Below are positions 26,439 through 34,113 of a DNA stretch of 64,000 nt, in pieces (position 1 is the stretch's first letter; each line of letters starts with the position of its first letter). This DNA is from Synechococcus sp. CBW1108 (GTDB lineage: Bacteria; Cyanobacteriota; Cyanobacteriia; PCC-6307; Cyanobiaceae): positions 992,001 through 1,056,000 of the forward strand of contig NZ_CP060395.1 of NCBI RefSeq assembly GCF_015840335.1, in the 5' to 3' direction. Below the pieces are notes generated by a model. It ran no database searches. It saw only the letters and a list, made by a program, of their open reading frames with translations, and was not told where the DNA came from. A program made the position numbers and the translations under genes.

Positions 26439-26450
26439 CGTGTAGACACG
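26439..26450. promoter_or_regulatory. Inverted repeat before vapBC module 3
   Basis: CGTGT (26439-26443) and ACACG (26446-26450) are exact inverted arms with a two-base spacer, 8 bases upstream of the vapB start. Position suits an autoregulatory operator; short enough that chance is possible. Confidence 0.35.
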
Positions 26451-26523
26451 TCGCGCGATCATGGGCGCTCGCCGGAGCTGCTCCCTAGGATCCGGCCCAT
26501 CCCGAGGCCCTGTGCCGCGCTCG

Positions 26524-27240
26524 ATGCTTACCGCCGCCAAGACAGCAGCCGAAACAGCAGCCGAAAAAGCCGAGGTGAAGGGCTACTTCGAAACCACCGG
26601 CTTCGATCGCTGGAACCGCATCTACAGCAGCTCAGACGACGTCAACAAGGTTCAGCGCAACATCCGCATCGGCCACCAGAAGACCGTTGACAACGTGCTG
26701 GCCTGGCTGCAGGAGCAAGACAATCTGGAGCAGCGCAGCTTCTGTGATGCCGGCTGCGGCGTCGGCAGCCTGACGCTGCCTTTGGCCCAGCTAGGCGCTG
26801 GCTCGATCGCCGCCTCCGACCTCTCCGCTGCGATGGTGCAAGAGGCCCAGCGCCGCGCTGGTGAGCTGGGCGTCAAGCCCGGCCAGATCAGCTTCCTGGC
26901 CTCCGATCTGGAGAGCCTGGAGGGTCGCTACGACACGGTGATCTGCCTGGATGTGTTCATCCACTACCCCCAGGCCCCGGCCGAGGCGATGGTGCGCCAC
27001 CTGGCCTCGATGGCCGAGCGGCACCTGATCGTGAGCTTTGCGCCCTACACGCCGCTGCTGGCCCTGCTCAAGGGGATCGGCCAGCTGTTCCCCGGCCCCA
27101 GCAAGACCACTCGGGCCTACACCCTGCGGGAGGACGGCATTGTGGCCGCCGCCGAGGCCGCCGGCTTCGTGCTCAGGCGCCGCAGCCTCAACCAGGCTCC
27201 CTTCTACTTCTCCAGGCTGCTCTCCTTTGAGAAGCGCTGA
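26524..27240 (+). CDS. chlM: Magnesium-protoporphyrin IX methyltransferase
   Basis: SAM-dependent enzyme of chlorophyll synthesis. 238 residues from ATG 26524. VKGYFETTGFDRWNRIYSSS near the N-terminus, the SAM motif FCDAGCGVGSLTLPLAQLGA near residue 75, and CLDVFIHYPQAPAEAMVRHL then SFAPYTPLLALLKGIGQLFP are typical of cyanobacterial ChlM. A second, decayed copy lies at 31961-32430, so this is the only intact one in the window. It directly precedes dhaL. Confidence 0.95.
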   Translation: MLTAAKTAAETAAEKAEVKGYFETTGFDRWNRIYSSSDDVNKVQRNIRIGHQKTVDNVLAWLQEQDNLEQRSFCDAGCGVGSLTLPLAQLGAGSIAASDLSAAMVQEAQRRAGELGVKPGQISFLASDLESLEGRYDTVICLDVFIHYPQAPAEAMVRHLASMAERHLIVSFAPYTPLLALLKGIGQLFPGPSKTTRAYTLREDGIVAAAEAAGFVLRRRSLNQAPFYFSRLLSFEKR

Positions 27241-27259
27241 GGAAAAACTGGGGGTGACC

Positions 27260-27856
27260 ATGCCAGTCGATACCGATGTCGAGAAGCTGATCGCGGCCCT
27301 TGCCGAGGCGGTGATCAGCCACGCCGATGAGCTCACTGCGCTGGATCGGGCGATCGGGGATGGCGACCATGGCCTGAACATGCGACGCGGCTTCGAGGCC
27401 GTGCTCAACCAACTGCCATCCCTGGCGGGCCAACCTTTACCCGAGGCCCTCAAGGCCGTGGGGATGACCCTGGTGATGACGGTGGGCGGTGCTTCCGGCC
27501 CGCTCTACGGAACCCTCTTCCTCCAACTGGGCAAGGAACTGCCGGCCGGAGCAAATCGCCAGCAGGTCTGCACCGCCTTGGCCGCGGCCCTCACCGCCTT
27601 GAAACTCCGCGGCAAATCCGAGCGGGGCCAGAAAACGATGATCGATGCGCTGGCCCCCCCCCTGGAGGCCTTCCAGCAGGGGAAGGACCCTGTGGCTGCG
27701 GCCCTCAATGCGGCAGAGGCCACGATCCCGATGCAGGCCCAGCGCGGCAGGGCTGCCTTTCTAGGGGTGCGCTCAATCGGTCACATGGATCCCGGAGCCC
27801 GTTCCAGTGCGCTGCTGATCGCGGCCGCCGCCGCGGTAGCGGCCCAGCAGCCATGA
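27260..27856 (+). CDS. dhaL: PTS-dependent dihydroxyacetone kinase, ADP-binding subunit DhaL
   Basis: 198 residues. DRAIGDGDHGLNMRRGFEAV carries the DhaL metal/ADP aspartates and histidine; MTVGGASGPLYGTLFLQLGK and LRGKSERGQKTMIDAL and RSIGHMDPGARSSALLI complete the fold. In the PTS type, DhaL keeps a tightly bound ADP that is rephosphorylated by DhaM, then phosphorylates dihydroxyacetone on DhaK. First gene of the dha group; ATG 27260 follows chlM by 19 bases. Confidence 0.92.
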   Translation: MPVDTDVEKLIAALAEAVISHADELTALDRAIGDGDHGLNMRRGFEAVLNQLPSLAGQPLPEALKAVGMTLVMTVGGASGPLYGTLFLQLGKELPAGANRQQVCTALAAALTALKLRGKSERGQKTMIDALAPPLEAFQQGKDPVAAALNAAEATIPMQAQRGRAAFLGVRSIGHMDPGARSSALLIAAAAAVAAQQP

Positions 27857-27901
27857 ACCCAGCTGCCCCCCCTTGAGGATCAACTCAGTCCCGTAGGCAT
27901 T

Positions 27902-28270
27902 GTGGTGGTGTCCCATTCCGCCGACGTGGCCCGGGGCACCGCCGCGATCGTGGAACAGATGGTGGGCACCTCGGTGCCCCTGGCCTGGTGTGGGGGTAAC
28001 CCCAGCGGCGGGTTGGGCACCGACGTGTCAGCGATTCTCACCGCAATCGAGACGGCCTGGTCGGAACGGGGGGTGGCGATCCTGGCCGACCTGGGCGGGG
28101 CGTAACTCAACAGCGCCATGCCCATCGAGCTGCTGCCTCCAGAGCGCCAAGCTCGGGTGGTGGTCTGTCGGGCGGCGATCGTGGAGGGGGCCTTGGTGGC
28201 GGCCACCGAAGCCTCCTGCGGCTCGAGCCTCGAGCAGGTACGCGACAGCGCGGAAGCCTGGCAACCATGA
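27902..28270 (+). pseudogene. dhaM: DhaM (EIIA-type phosphocarrier), interrupted by an in-frame TAA
   Basis: DhaM passes phosphate from HPr to DhaL-ADP. The N-terminal half VVVSHSADVARGTAAIVEQM has the phosphorylatable histidine and runs to LADLGGA. A TAA (28103-28105) follows, then the same frame continues LNSAMPIELLPPERQARVVV and EGALVAATEASCGSSLEQVR to a TGA overlapping the HPr start (ATGA). Homologues read DLGSA-x-LNAEMAIELL, so exactly one residue is replaced by the stop. The second half keeps normal codon pattern and operon coupling, which suggests a recent nonsense mutation, a sequencing error or recoding. The start (GTG 27902) is uncertain. Confidence 0.8.
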
Positions 28271-28569
28271 CCCTCACCCGCACGGTGCGTCTGAGCGCAG
28301 ACAACGGTCTCCATGCCCGCCCGGCAGTGCGGGTCACCCAGCTCGTGCGCAGCTTTTGCTGTGCGGTGGAGATCAGCCTGGATGCCGCCGGTCCCTGGAT
28401 TGATGCGGGCAGCATCGTGAAGCTGATGGCCGGCCGTCTGCTGCCCGGGAGCCTGGTGCATCTGCGGGCGACGGGAACGGACGCGGAAGCGGCTCTCACC
28501 GCCCTGGTGAGCCTGCTGGGGGATGGGCCAAGCGAGGGAGAGTCACCAAGCAATGCCAGTGGCCACTGA
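28267..28569 (+). CDS. HPr-family phosphocarrier protein
   Basis: 100 residues. VRLSADNGLHARPAVRVTQL carries the HARPA motif with the phospho-histidine near residue 16; DAGSIVKLMAGRLLPGSLVH corresponds to the HPr regulatory/binding helix region. It would carry phosphate from EI to DhaM. Overlaps dhaM by 4 bases and EI by 17. Confidence 0.9.
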   Translation: MTLTRTVRLSADNGLHARPAVRVTQLVRSFCCAVEISLDAAGPWIDAGSIVKLMAGRLLPGSLVHLRATGTDAEAALTALVSLLGDGPSEGESPSNASGH

Positions 28570-30169
28570 GCGGAAGGGGCAGGCGGCCGCCCCAGGGCTG
28601 GCCCTGGCCCCCCTGGAGGAGCTCCTGCCAACACTCTCTCCAGGCACCCCAGCACAAGAAACCAAGGCAGATCCGGCTGCCGAGCGCTCCCGCCTTGAGC
28701 AGGCCATCAGGGCGGCGATCGGGGGGCTCAACACCCTGGTGGCACAAGCGGATTCCGAAGCAGGGGAGATCCTGGCCTTTCAGGTGGCGATGCTGGAGGA
28801 CCCCAACCTGGCCGAACCCGCCTGGCAGGCCATTGCGACCGGCAGCCCGGCCGGCAGCGCCTGGACGTTGGCCACCGCCCCCCTGATTGCCGACTTCGAA
28901 GGCTCAGGCGATGCCCTATTTGCCGCCAGGGCCAGTGATCTATGCGATCTGCGCGACCGGGTACTGGCAGAACTGAACGGCACCCCGGCCGGCCCGCTGA
29001 ATCAGCAGCCTGGCGCGACCGTGCTCCTGGCCGATGACCTCAGCCCCTCTCAGTTTCTGAGCTGGACCTGGCATCCCGGCTCAGCCATTGCCCTGCGCCG
29101 GGGCAGTGCAGCCAGCCATCTGGCCCTGCTGGCCCGCTCGCGGGGGATTCCCATGGTGGTTGGGCTGGGTCCTCTCGATGCCGCCGGCCATCAACTGGCC
29201 CTGGTGGATGGCGATAGCGGCCGCGTTGTGCTCAGCCCGGATCCTGTAGAACAAGCGCGCATGGCCCATGCCCCAAAGGATCCGGCGAGCTTGTCAGCGG
29301 GGGATCCCTACGTGATGGGGCCTGCCCGGACGGGCGATGGCGTAGCCATCAACCTGCAGCTCAACATCAACGGCGTGGAAGACCTGGCTGGCCTGAATCC
29401 GGGCTGCTGCGACGGCATCGGGCTGGTGCGCAGCGAATTTCTGTTCAGCCAGGGGCTGCCCAGGCAAGACCAGCAGTTCCAGGCCTACCGGCGGATCCTG
29501 GAGTGGGCCGATGGCCGGTCGGTGACGATCCGCACCCTCGATGCCGGCGGCGACAAACCCATTCCAGGACTGTCCCTTCCCGAGGAGGCGAACCCGTTCC
29601 TCGGCTGCCGGGGCCTGCGCTTCTCCCTCGCCCATCCCGCCCTGTTTGAGGTGCAACTGAGGGCCCTGGCCCGGGCGGCCTGCGAAGGAGACCTGCGCAT
29701 CCTGTTGCCAATGGTGACCCTGCCGGCCGAATTGGACGCGGCCAGCGCCCTGCTGGATAAAGCCGTTGCTGACCTGCGGTCCGAGGGGCTGCCTGCCCGC
29801 CGGCCACCGCTGGGGGTGATGGTGGAAGTGCCGGCTGTGGCGATCAAGCCGGCGTTGTTCAGCCGCGCCGCCTTCTTCTCGATCGGCAGCAACGACCTCA
29901 CCCAGTACGTGATGGCTGCAGCCCGCGACAACACCAGCGTGAGCTCCCTGCACGACTGCGCCCATCCCGCTGTGACCGCCTTGATCGAGCAGGTGGTGAA
30001 AGCCGGCGCCAGCCTGGGAATTCCGGTGAGCCTCTGTGGCGACATGGCGGGCGATCCCAACCACCTGGCCGCCCTGCTGAACGCAGGCTTGCGCCGGCTA
30101 TCGGTGGCGCCAGCCTGGCTGGGTGCCACCAAACGCCACCTGGCCCAACTGAGCTGTGGCAGGAGCTGA
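28553..30169 (+). CDS. ptsI: Phosphoenolpyruvate-protein phosphotransferase (Enzyme I)
   Basis: EI takes phosphate from PEP and gives it to HPr. About 538 residues from ATG 28553 (an ATG at 28523 is in frame). The active histidine lies in RRGSAASHLALLARSRGIPM near residue 185; PEP-binding motifs GIGLVRSEFLF, TIRTLDAGGDKPIPG, MVEVPAVAIKP, FFSIGSNDLTQYVMAAARDN and VSLCGDMAGDP (catalytic Cys) are intact. E. coli DhaM carries EIIA, HPr and a partial EI in one chain; here these are separate genes. Confidence 0.93.
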   Translation: MPVATERKGQAAAPGLALAPLEELLPTLSPGTPAQETKADPAAERSRLEQAIRAAIGGLNTLVAQADSEAGEILAFQVAMLEDPNLAEPAWQAIATGSPAGSAWTLATAPLIADFEGSGDALFAARASDLCDLRDRVLAELNGTPAGPLNQQPGATVLLADDLSPSQFLSWTWHPGSAIALRRGSAASHLALLARSRGIPMVVGLGPLDAAGHQLALVDGDSGRVVLSPDPVEQARMAHAPKDPASLSAGDPYVMGPARTGDGVAINLQLNINGVEDLAGLNPGCCDGIGLVRSEFLFSQGLPRQDQQFQAYRRILEWADGRSVTIRTLDAGGDKPIPGLSLPEEANPFLGCRGLRFSLAHPALFEVQLRALARAACEGDLRILLPMVTLPAELDAASALLDKAVADLRSEGLPARRPPLGVMVEVPAVAIKPALFSRAAFFSIGSNDLTQYVMAAARDNTSVSSLHDCAHPAVTALIEQVVKAGASLGIPVSLCGDMAGDPNHLAALLNAGLRRLSVAPAWLGATKRHLAQLSCGRS

Positions 30170-30230
30170 GCCCACACACTGAACTGAAGCCACAGACTGA
30201 ACGACGAGACCGCTCAGCGAGGTTGGCGCT

Positions 30231-31262
30231 TTGCAGAAGTTCCTCAACAGCCCGGAAACGCTGCTGGCCGAGAGCCTTGCCGGGTTGGCCGGCGCCCATA
30301 GCGACATCCTGAAGCTGGGATCCGACGGGCGTTACGTGTGTCGGCGGCAGCCGGTGACGGGCAAGGTGGCGCTGATCTCCGGCGGCGGGGCAGGCCATGA
30401 ACCGCTCCATGCCGGCTTCGTGGGTCTGGGGATGCTCGACGCCGCCTGTCCAGGGCAGGTCTTCACCTCCCCCACGCCAGACCAAATGCTGGCGGCCATA
30501 GCGGCAGTGGATGGGGGTGCCGGCGTGCTGTTCATCGTCAAGAACTACGCAGGCGACGTGATGAATTTCGAGATGGCCGCTGAGATGGCCAGTGAAATGA
30601 CCAGTGAGATGGCCGCTGCGGGCTCCGAGCTGGAGATTCTGACCGTGCTCACCAACGACGATGTGGCCGTGGAGGAGTCGACGTGGTCGAGCGGCAGGCG
30701 GGGCGTAGCCGGCACCCTGGTCGTCGAGAAGCTGCTGGGGGCTGCAGCGGAACAGGGGATGGGGCTGGCCGATCTCAAAGCCCTGGGAGACCGCACCAAC
30801 AGCCTCACCCGCACGATGGGCGTGGCCCTGAGCAGCTGCACCGTGCCAGCCGCAGGCACACCCACCTTCAACCTGGGCGAGGCGGAAATCGAAATGGGCG
30901 TGGGCATCCACGGCGAGCCAGGCCGCCGGCGGCAGGCCTTCACCAGTGCCGATGCCATCACTGACGAACTCCTGCATGCCATCTGCGACGATCTGGCCGC
31001 CGCCGGCCTGGAGCCGGGCGACATCCTGCTGTTCATCAACGGCTTTGGCGGCACGCCGCTGATGGAGTTGCACCTGCTCTACAACGCAGCCCGGCACAGG
31101 CTCGAGCAAAGAGGTTTCCGAGTGCAGCGCTCCCTGGTGGGCTCCTACGTGAACTCCCTGGAAATGGCCGGTGCCTCGATCACGGTCTCCCTGCTCGATG
31201 GGCAGGCCCTACGCCTCTGGGATGCCCCGGTGCACACCGCAGCCCTCCGCTGGGGATGCTGA
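30231..31262 (+). CDS. dhaK: Dihydroxyacetone kinase, substrate-binding subunit DhaK
   Basis: 343 residues. LISGGGAGHEPLHAGFVGLG is the dihydroxyacetone-binding loop; IEMGVGIHGEPGRRR holds the histidine that forms a hemiaminal with the substrate; LFINGFGGTPLMELHLLYN is conserved. A four-unit 12-bp repeat (30570-30617) encodes EMAA/EMAS/EMTS/EMAA after VMNF, longer than usual DhaK at this point. TTG start with GAGG 8 bases upstream. Last gene of the dha group. Confidence 0.92.
   Translation: MQKFLNSPETLLAESLAGLAGAHSDILKLGSDGRYVCRRQPVTGKVALISGGGAGHEPLHAGFVGLGMLDAACPGQVFTSPTPDQMLAAIAAVDGGAGVLFIVKNYAGDVMNFEMAAEMASEMTSEMAAAGSELEILTVLTNDDVAVEESTWSSGRRGVAGTLVVEKLLGAAAEQGMGLADLKALGDRTNSLTRTMGVALSSCTVPAAGTPTFNLGEAEIEMGVGIHGEPGRRRQAFTSADAITDELLHAICDDLAAAGLEPGDILLFINGFGGTPLMELHLLYNAARHRLEQRGFRVQRSLVGSYVNSLEMAGASITVSLLDGQALRLWDAPVHTAALRWGC
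30570..30617 (+). repeat. Four 12-bp in-frame tandem repeats inside dhaK
   Basis: Units at 30570, 30582, 30594 and 30606, each close to GAGATGGCCGCT, encode EMxx four times. They lie in the helix after the conserved NYxGDVMNFE segment. Confidence 0.75.
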
Positions 31263-31274
31263 GCTGGCTGTTCA

Positions 31275-31440
31275 GCGCACCACAGTTGGGTGGGGGGCTC
31301 CATCACCAGCAGGTCGCCATGGGCCAGCTCCAGGTTGAAGGGCTCGCCGGGGGTGCCGGAGAGGGGGCACTGGAGAGGAGACTGGCGGGGCTGGGCCTTG
31401 GCCGCAGGCCAACCAGCCCCCTGATCCGATGCCAGACTCT
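31275..31440 (-). pseudogene. AlkB-like fragment 1
   Basis: Reading the minus strand gives CPLSGTPGEPFNLELAHGDL then LVMEPPTQLW, and upstream in a shifted frame LRPRPSPASLLSS. These match the 2OG-oxygenase core of the intact AlkB gene in this window (SCAPFNLPLDNGDLLLMEPP then TQLWW), with clear divergence, so this is a separate copy rather than a recent duplicate. It has no start, ends after the tryptophan and is broken by a frameshift. Confidence 0.65.
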
Positions 31441-31471
31441 TACTTGGCGGAGGGCACCGGGCAAAGGGGAG

Positions 31472-31678
31472 ATGAACGATATTCTTTTTGTAGTGGAAGA
31501 AGCCGAGGACGGGTCATTCAGAGCCAATGCCGTTGGCAGTTCGATTCATACCGAGGCAGAGGATTTGGAGCAGCTGCATCAAGAGATCCGTGATGCCGTG
31601 CAATGCCACTTTGAGGAGGGTGATGCGCCCCCGTTGATACGCCTTCATCACGTGCGCCAGGAACTGCTGGCCCTGTGA
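31472..31678 (+). CDS. hicB: HicB-like antitoxin
   Basis: 68 residues. MNDILFVVEEAEDGSFRANA then VGSSIHTEAEDLEQLHQEIR and DAVQCHFEEGDAPPLIRLHH is the short HicB-like family often mis-named after 2-oxoisovalerate dehydrogenase. An AAGGGGAG ribosome site sits directly before ATG 31472. The following hicA overlaps by GTGA but is internally deleted, so this antitoxin has lost its toxin. Confidence 0.8.
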   Translation: MNDILFVVEEAEDGSFRANAVGSSIHTEAEDLEQLHQEIRDAVQCHFEEGDAPPLIRLHHVRQELLAL

Positions 31679-31876
31679 AGATCCCCCGTGATCTCGATGG
31701 TGCAGAAAAGTGGCAGGCACATGCGACTCACTCGCCTGCTGCCGAACGGGCAGCAACACCTCACCATCCCCGCCCATAAACCTTGGCGTGTGGGCACACT
31801 CCGGCAGATCCTCAAGGACGTGGCCAATCAAGTTGGCACCAATCTGGACGCGCTGATCCAAGCGCTGGATGCCTAA
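31675..31876 (+). pseudogene. hicA: HicA toxin with internal deletion
   Basis: From GTG 31675 the frame reads VKIPRDLDGAE, the usual HicA start. The rest, VQKSGRHMRLTRLLPNGQQH then LTIPAHKPWRVGTLRQILKD and VANQVGTNLDALIQALDA, is the HicA core with the catalytic histidine but in another frame. About 14-15 residues between the two parts, normally (L/V)VKAL..LGYE, are missing. A small deletion with frameshift has therefore inactivated the toxin. Confidence 0.75.
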
Positions 31877-31879
31877 GCG

Positions 31880-31950
31880 GCTCAGGGGGTTCCATCAACA
31901 GCAGATCGCCGTTGCTCAAAGGGATGTTGGACGGGGGGCGCAACTTCTGC
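31880..31950 (-). pseudogene. AlkB-like fragment 2
   Basis: Minus-strand reading gives KLRPPSNIPLSNGDLLLMEP followed by PEPL, matching CAPFNLPLDNGDLLLMEPPT of the intact AlkB. It differs from fragment 1 in sequence. Only about 25 residues survive. The two fragments flank the hicBA remnant. Confidence 0.6.
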
Positions 31951-31960
31951 CGCCACCGGT

Positions 31961-32430
31961 GCTCCCTAGGATCCAGCCCATTCCGAGGCCCATTGCCGCG
32001 CTCGACGCCTTTCGAGCGCTGGAACCGCATCTACAGCGCGTCGGACGACGGTGGACAACGTGCTGGCCTGGCTGCAGGAGCAGGTAAACCTGGGCGAGCG
32101 CAACTTCTGCGATCTTTCGGAAGCGATGGTGGCTGAAGCCCGACGCCGCGCCGGTGAGGCCGGCATCAGCCGCGAGCAGCTGCAGTTGAGCGCCTCCGAC
32201 CTGGAGAGCCTGGAGGGCCGCTACGACACAGTGATCTGCCTGGATGTGTTCATCCACTACCCCCAGGCCCCGCCGAGGAGATGGTGCGCCATCTGGCTGG
32301 CATGGCTGATAAGCACCTGATCTTGAGCTTCGCCCCTTACACCCCCCTGCTGGCGCTGCTCAAGGGCATCGGCCAGCTGTTCCCTGGCCCCTTTTACTTC
32401 TCAAGGCTGCTGGCGTTTGAGCGGGCCTGA
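31961..32430 (+). pseudogene. chlM: chlM pseudogene with several internal deletions
   Basis: Homology to intact chlM begins in the leader (GCTCCCTAGGATCC, 31961; intact 26480) and ends with FYFSRLLAFERA plus stop. The start ATG is ACG (32005). Compared with the intact gene about 68 bases after the start, about 45 after SDD, about 70 including the SAM motif DAGCGVG, and about 95 before FYFSR are missing; a one-base loss near 32268 shifts the frame in HYPQAPAEAM. Retained blocks such as ASDLESLEGRYDTVICLDVF are nearly identical. Confidence 0.9.
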
Positions 32431-34025
32431 TCGCGCAGGGCAGGCACATAGGGGATCAACCCCCTGGCGCAGGCCTCCAGCTGGATCTCCAGGGGCAAAC
32501 TGCGCACGTCGCGGATGAAGCCATCCACCTCCACCATCCAGGCCATGGGGGAGTCGTCCAGCTGGCTGGGCAGGGTCCAGTCGGGAGAGAAGAAGGCGAT
32601 GCGCAGAAGATCGCGCACTTTCTTTGAGTGGGCCTGGCCGGTGCCGGCGGAGACGCCGAAGTGCTCGTAGATCTGCGTTGGCTTGCAGTGGGGTGTCTGG
32701 CTCTTGTCGAACAGGAAGTTGGCGCTGCCGATGGCGTGCACGACGCCAGCACACCAGGACGGTTCCCGACCGCCCAGGAGCGGAGAGGGCCGCTTGCGGG
32801 CCAGGGCCGCCACCGCCGTGTGGATCAGCAGGCGGTATTCATCGTTGAGATGGCTGGCACAGAAGCCATCGATCGACGTCAGCAAGTTGGTGACCTTGGC
32901 CTGCAACGCAGCCGGCACCTTCAGCGACCGGGGCGCTGGCTCGGCGAAACGGGCAAGGTCAGCCGCCAGCTGTGGTTCTGGTGACTGGATGGTTTCCGTC
33001 GTCGCCCCTATCGTCACCGGTACCTCCATGGCGCCAACCGGCACCCGGAAGCGGCGGCGGCCCACACTGGGCCCAGCCCAGCAGCGGGCCAGATCCGGCT
33101 CCGAATCCAGCCAGAGCGTGAGGGCTCCTGCCACCGCCTCCAGCTGGGCCAGATCGGCCCGGGTGGGCGGCGCCAGCCCCAGATCGGGCTCAACCAGCAT
33201 CACGGTGGGGTAGGCGTCTCCCTTGGCCACGGGCCAGCGGTAGCGCCGGATCTCTTCTAGGAGAGCCGGGGGCATATCCCGCTTCGACTCGAAGTTGATG
33301 GCCCGATGGGGCGGGGCCCCATCCATCACCTCCAAGCCCTCAGCCTCGACGCGTTCCGCCAGCTCCACATAGCGGTCGTAATCCGCTACCGATTGGAACA
33401 GGATCACGCCGTAGTTTTCGCCGTTCTGACCGATCACGCAGCCGGCCCAGCCTTTGATGCGCAGGGCCGGGCAACTGAGCGTGAACATGTGGCCATCGCT
33501 GGGCACCTGCTGCCAGGGCCGCCGTTCATAGAGGGCCGACGCGGCCTTGAAGAAGCTGGCCACCGCCTCGGGGGTGACATCGGCGCTGAGGTAGGTGGAC
33601 AGGCCTTGCTGACCAAGCTGATCGCCATCAGCAGCGATGTGGTTCCGCAGGCTGCTGGTGACGTAATCGAGATGGGGCGTATCCCCCCGGGTGACCATCA
33701 CCCCTGGCAACAGGGGCGGCACCAGCTTCAGCAACCGGGAGCTGCCAACCACCACCCTGCGGGGCCGGCCCGGCAGACAGGGCGCCTGGGGCTCCTCGAT
33801 AGCCATTTCGATCGCCGGCTCCAGTGCTTCAAGGGGCCGATCCGGATGGCCGATGGCGGAGCCGCGCACGCGACCACTGCTCTCCAGCACCATGGCGACT
33901 AGGGGGCGCACCGGCTGACCGTCATCCCCCGGCACAGTGGCGGGCATGGCCGTCAAACCGATCTCCCAGACATCGGCTCCGGAAGGCTGAGCAAACCCAC
34001 TGGGACGATGGCGAGCTCGGGCCAT
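32394..34025 (-). CDS. Uncharacterised protein with DUF6398-like C-terminal region
   Basis: About 543 residues from ATG 34025. The C-terminal part (ANFLFDKSQTPHCKPTQIYE then HFGVSAGTGQAHSKKVRDLL) looks like a DUF6398-type helix-turn-helix-like region. The N-terminal 400 residues resemble the DUF6930-type domain found with it; no catalytic motif is evident. The domain names are from memory of the family layout. The final dozen codons (ARSNASSLEK) are antisense to the tail of the chlM pseudogene, so the natural C-terminus may have changed. Function unknown. Confidence 0.7.
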   Translation of the reverse strand: MARARHRPSGFAQPSGADVWEIGLTAMPATVPGDDGQPVRPLVAMVLESSGRVRGSAIGHPDRPLEALEPAIEMAIEEPQAPCLPGRPRRVVVGSSRLLKLVPPLLPGVMVTRGDTPHLDYVTSSLRNHIAADGDQLGQQGLSTYLSADVTPEAVASFFKAASALYERRPWQQVPSDGHMFTLSCPALRIKGWAGCVIGQNGENYGVILFQSVADYDRYVELAERVEAEGLEVMDGAPPHRAINFESKRDMPPALLEEIRRYRWPVAKGDAYPTVMLVEPDLGLAPPTRADLAQLEAVAGALTLWLDSEPDLARCWAGPSVGRRRFRVPVGAMEVPVTIGATTETIQSPEPQLAADLARFAEPAPRSLKVPAALQAKVTNLLTSIDGFCASHLNDEYRLLIHTAVAALARKRPSPLLGGREPSWCAGVVHAIGSANFLFDKSQTPHCKPTQIYEHFGVSAGTGQAHSKKVRDLLRIAFFSPDWTLPSQLDDSPMAWMVEVDGFIRDVRSLPLEIQLEACARGLIPYVPALRDQARSNASSLEK

Positions 34026-34113
34026 GGACAGCAGGCGATCAGGCCCCATTGTCTGGCACCCGGCAATGATTTTCAGCGGTGCTTTTCAGGGATGGTCTGC
34101 GCCAGGCCGGCGA

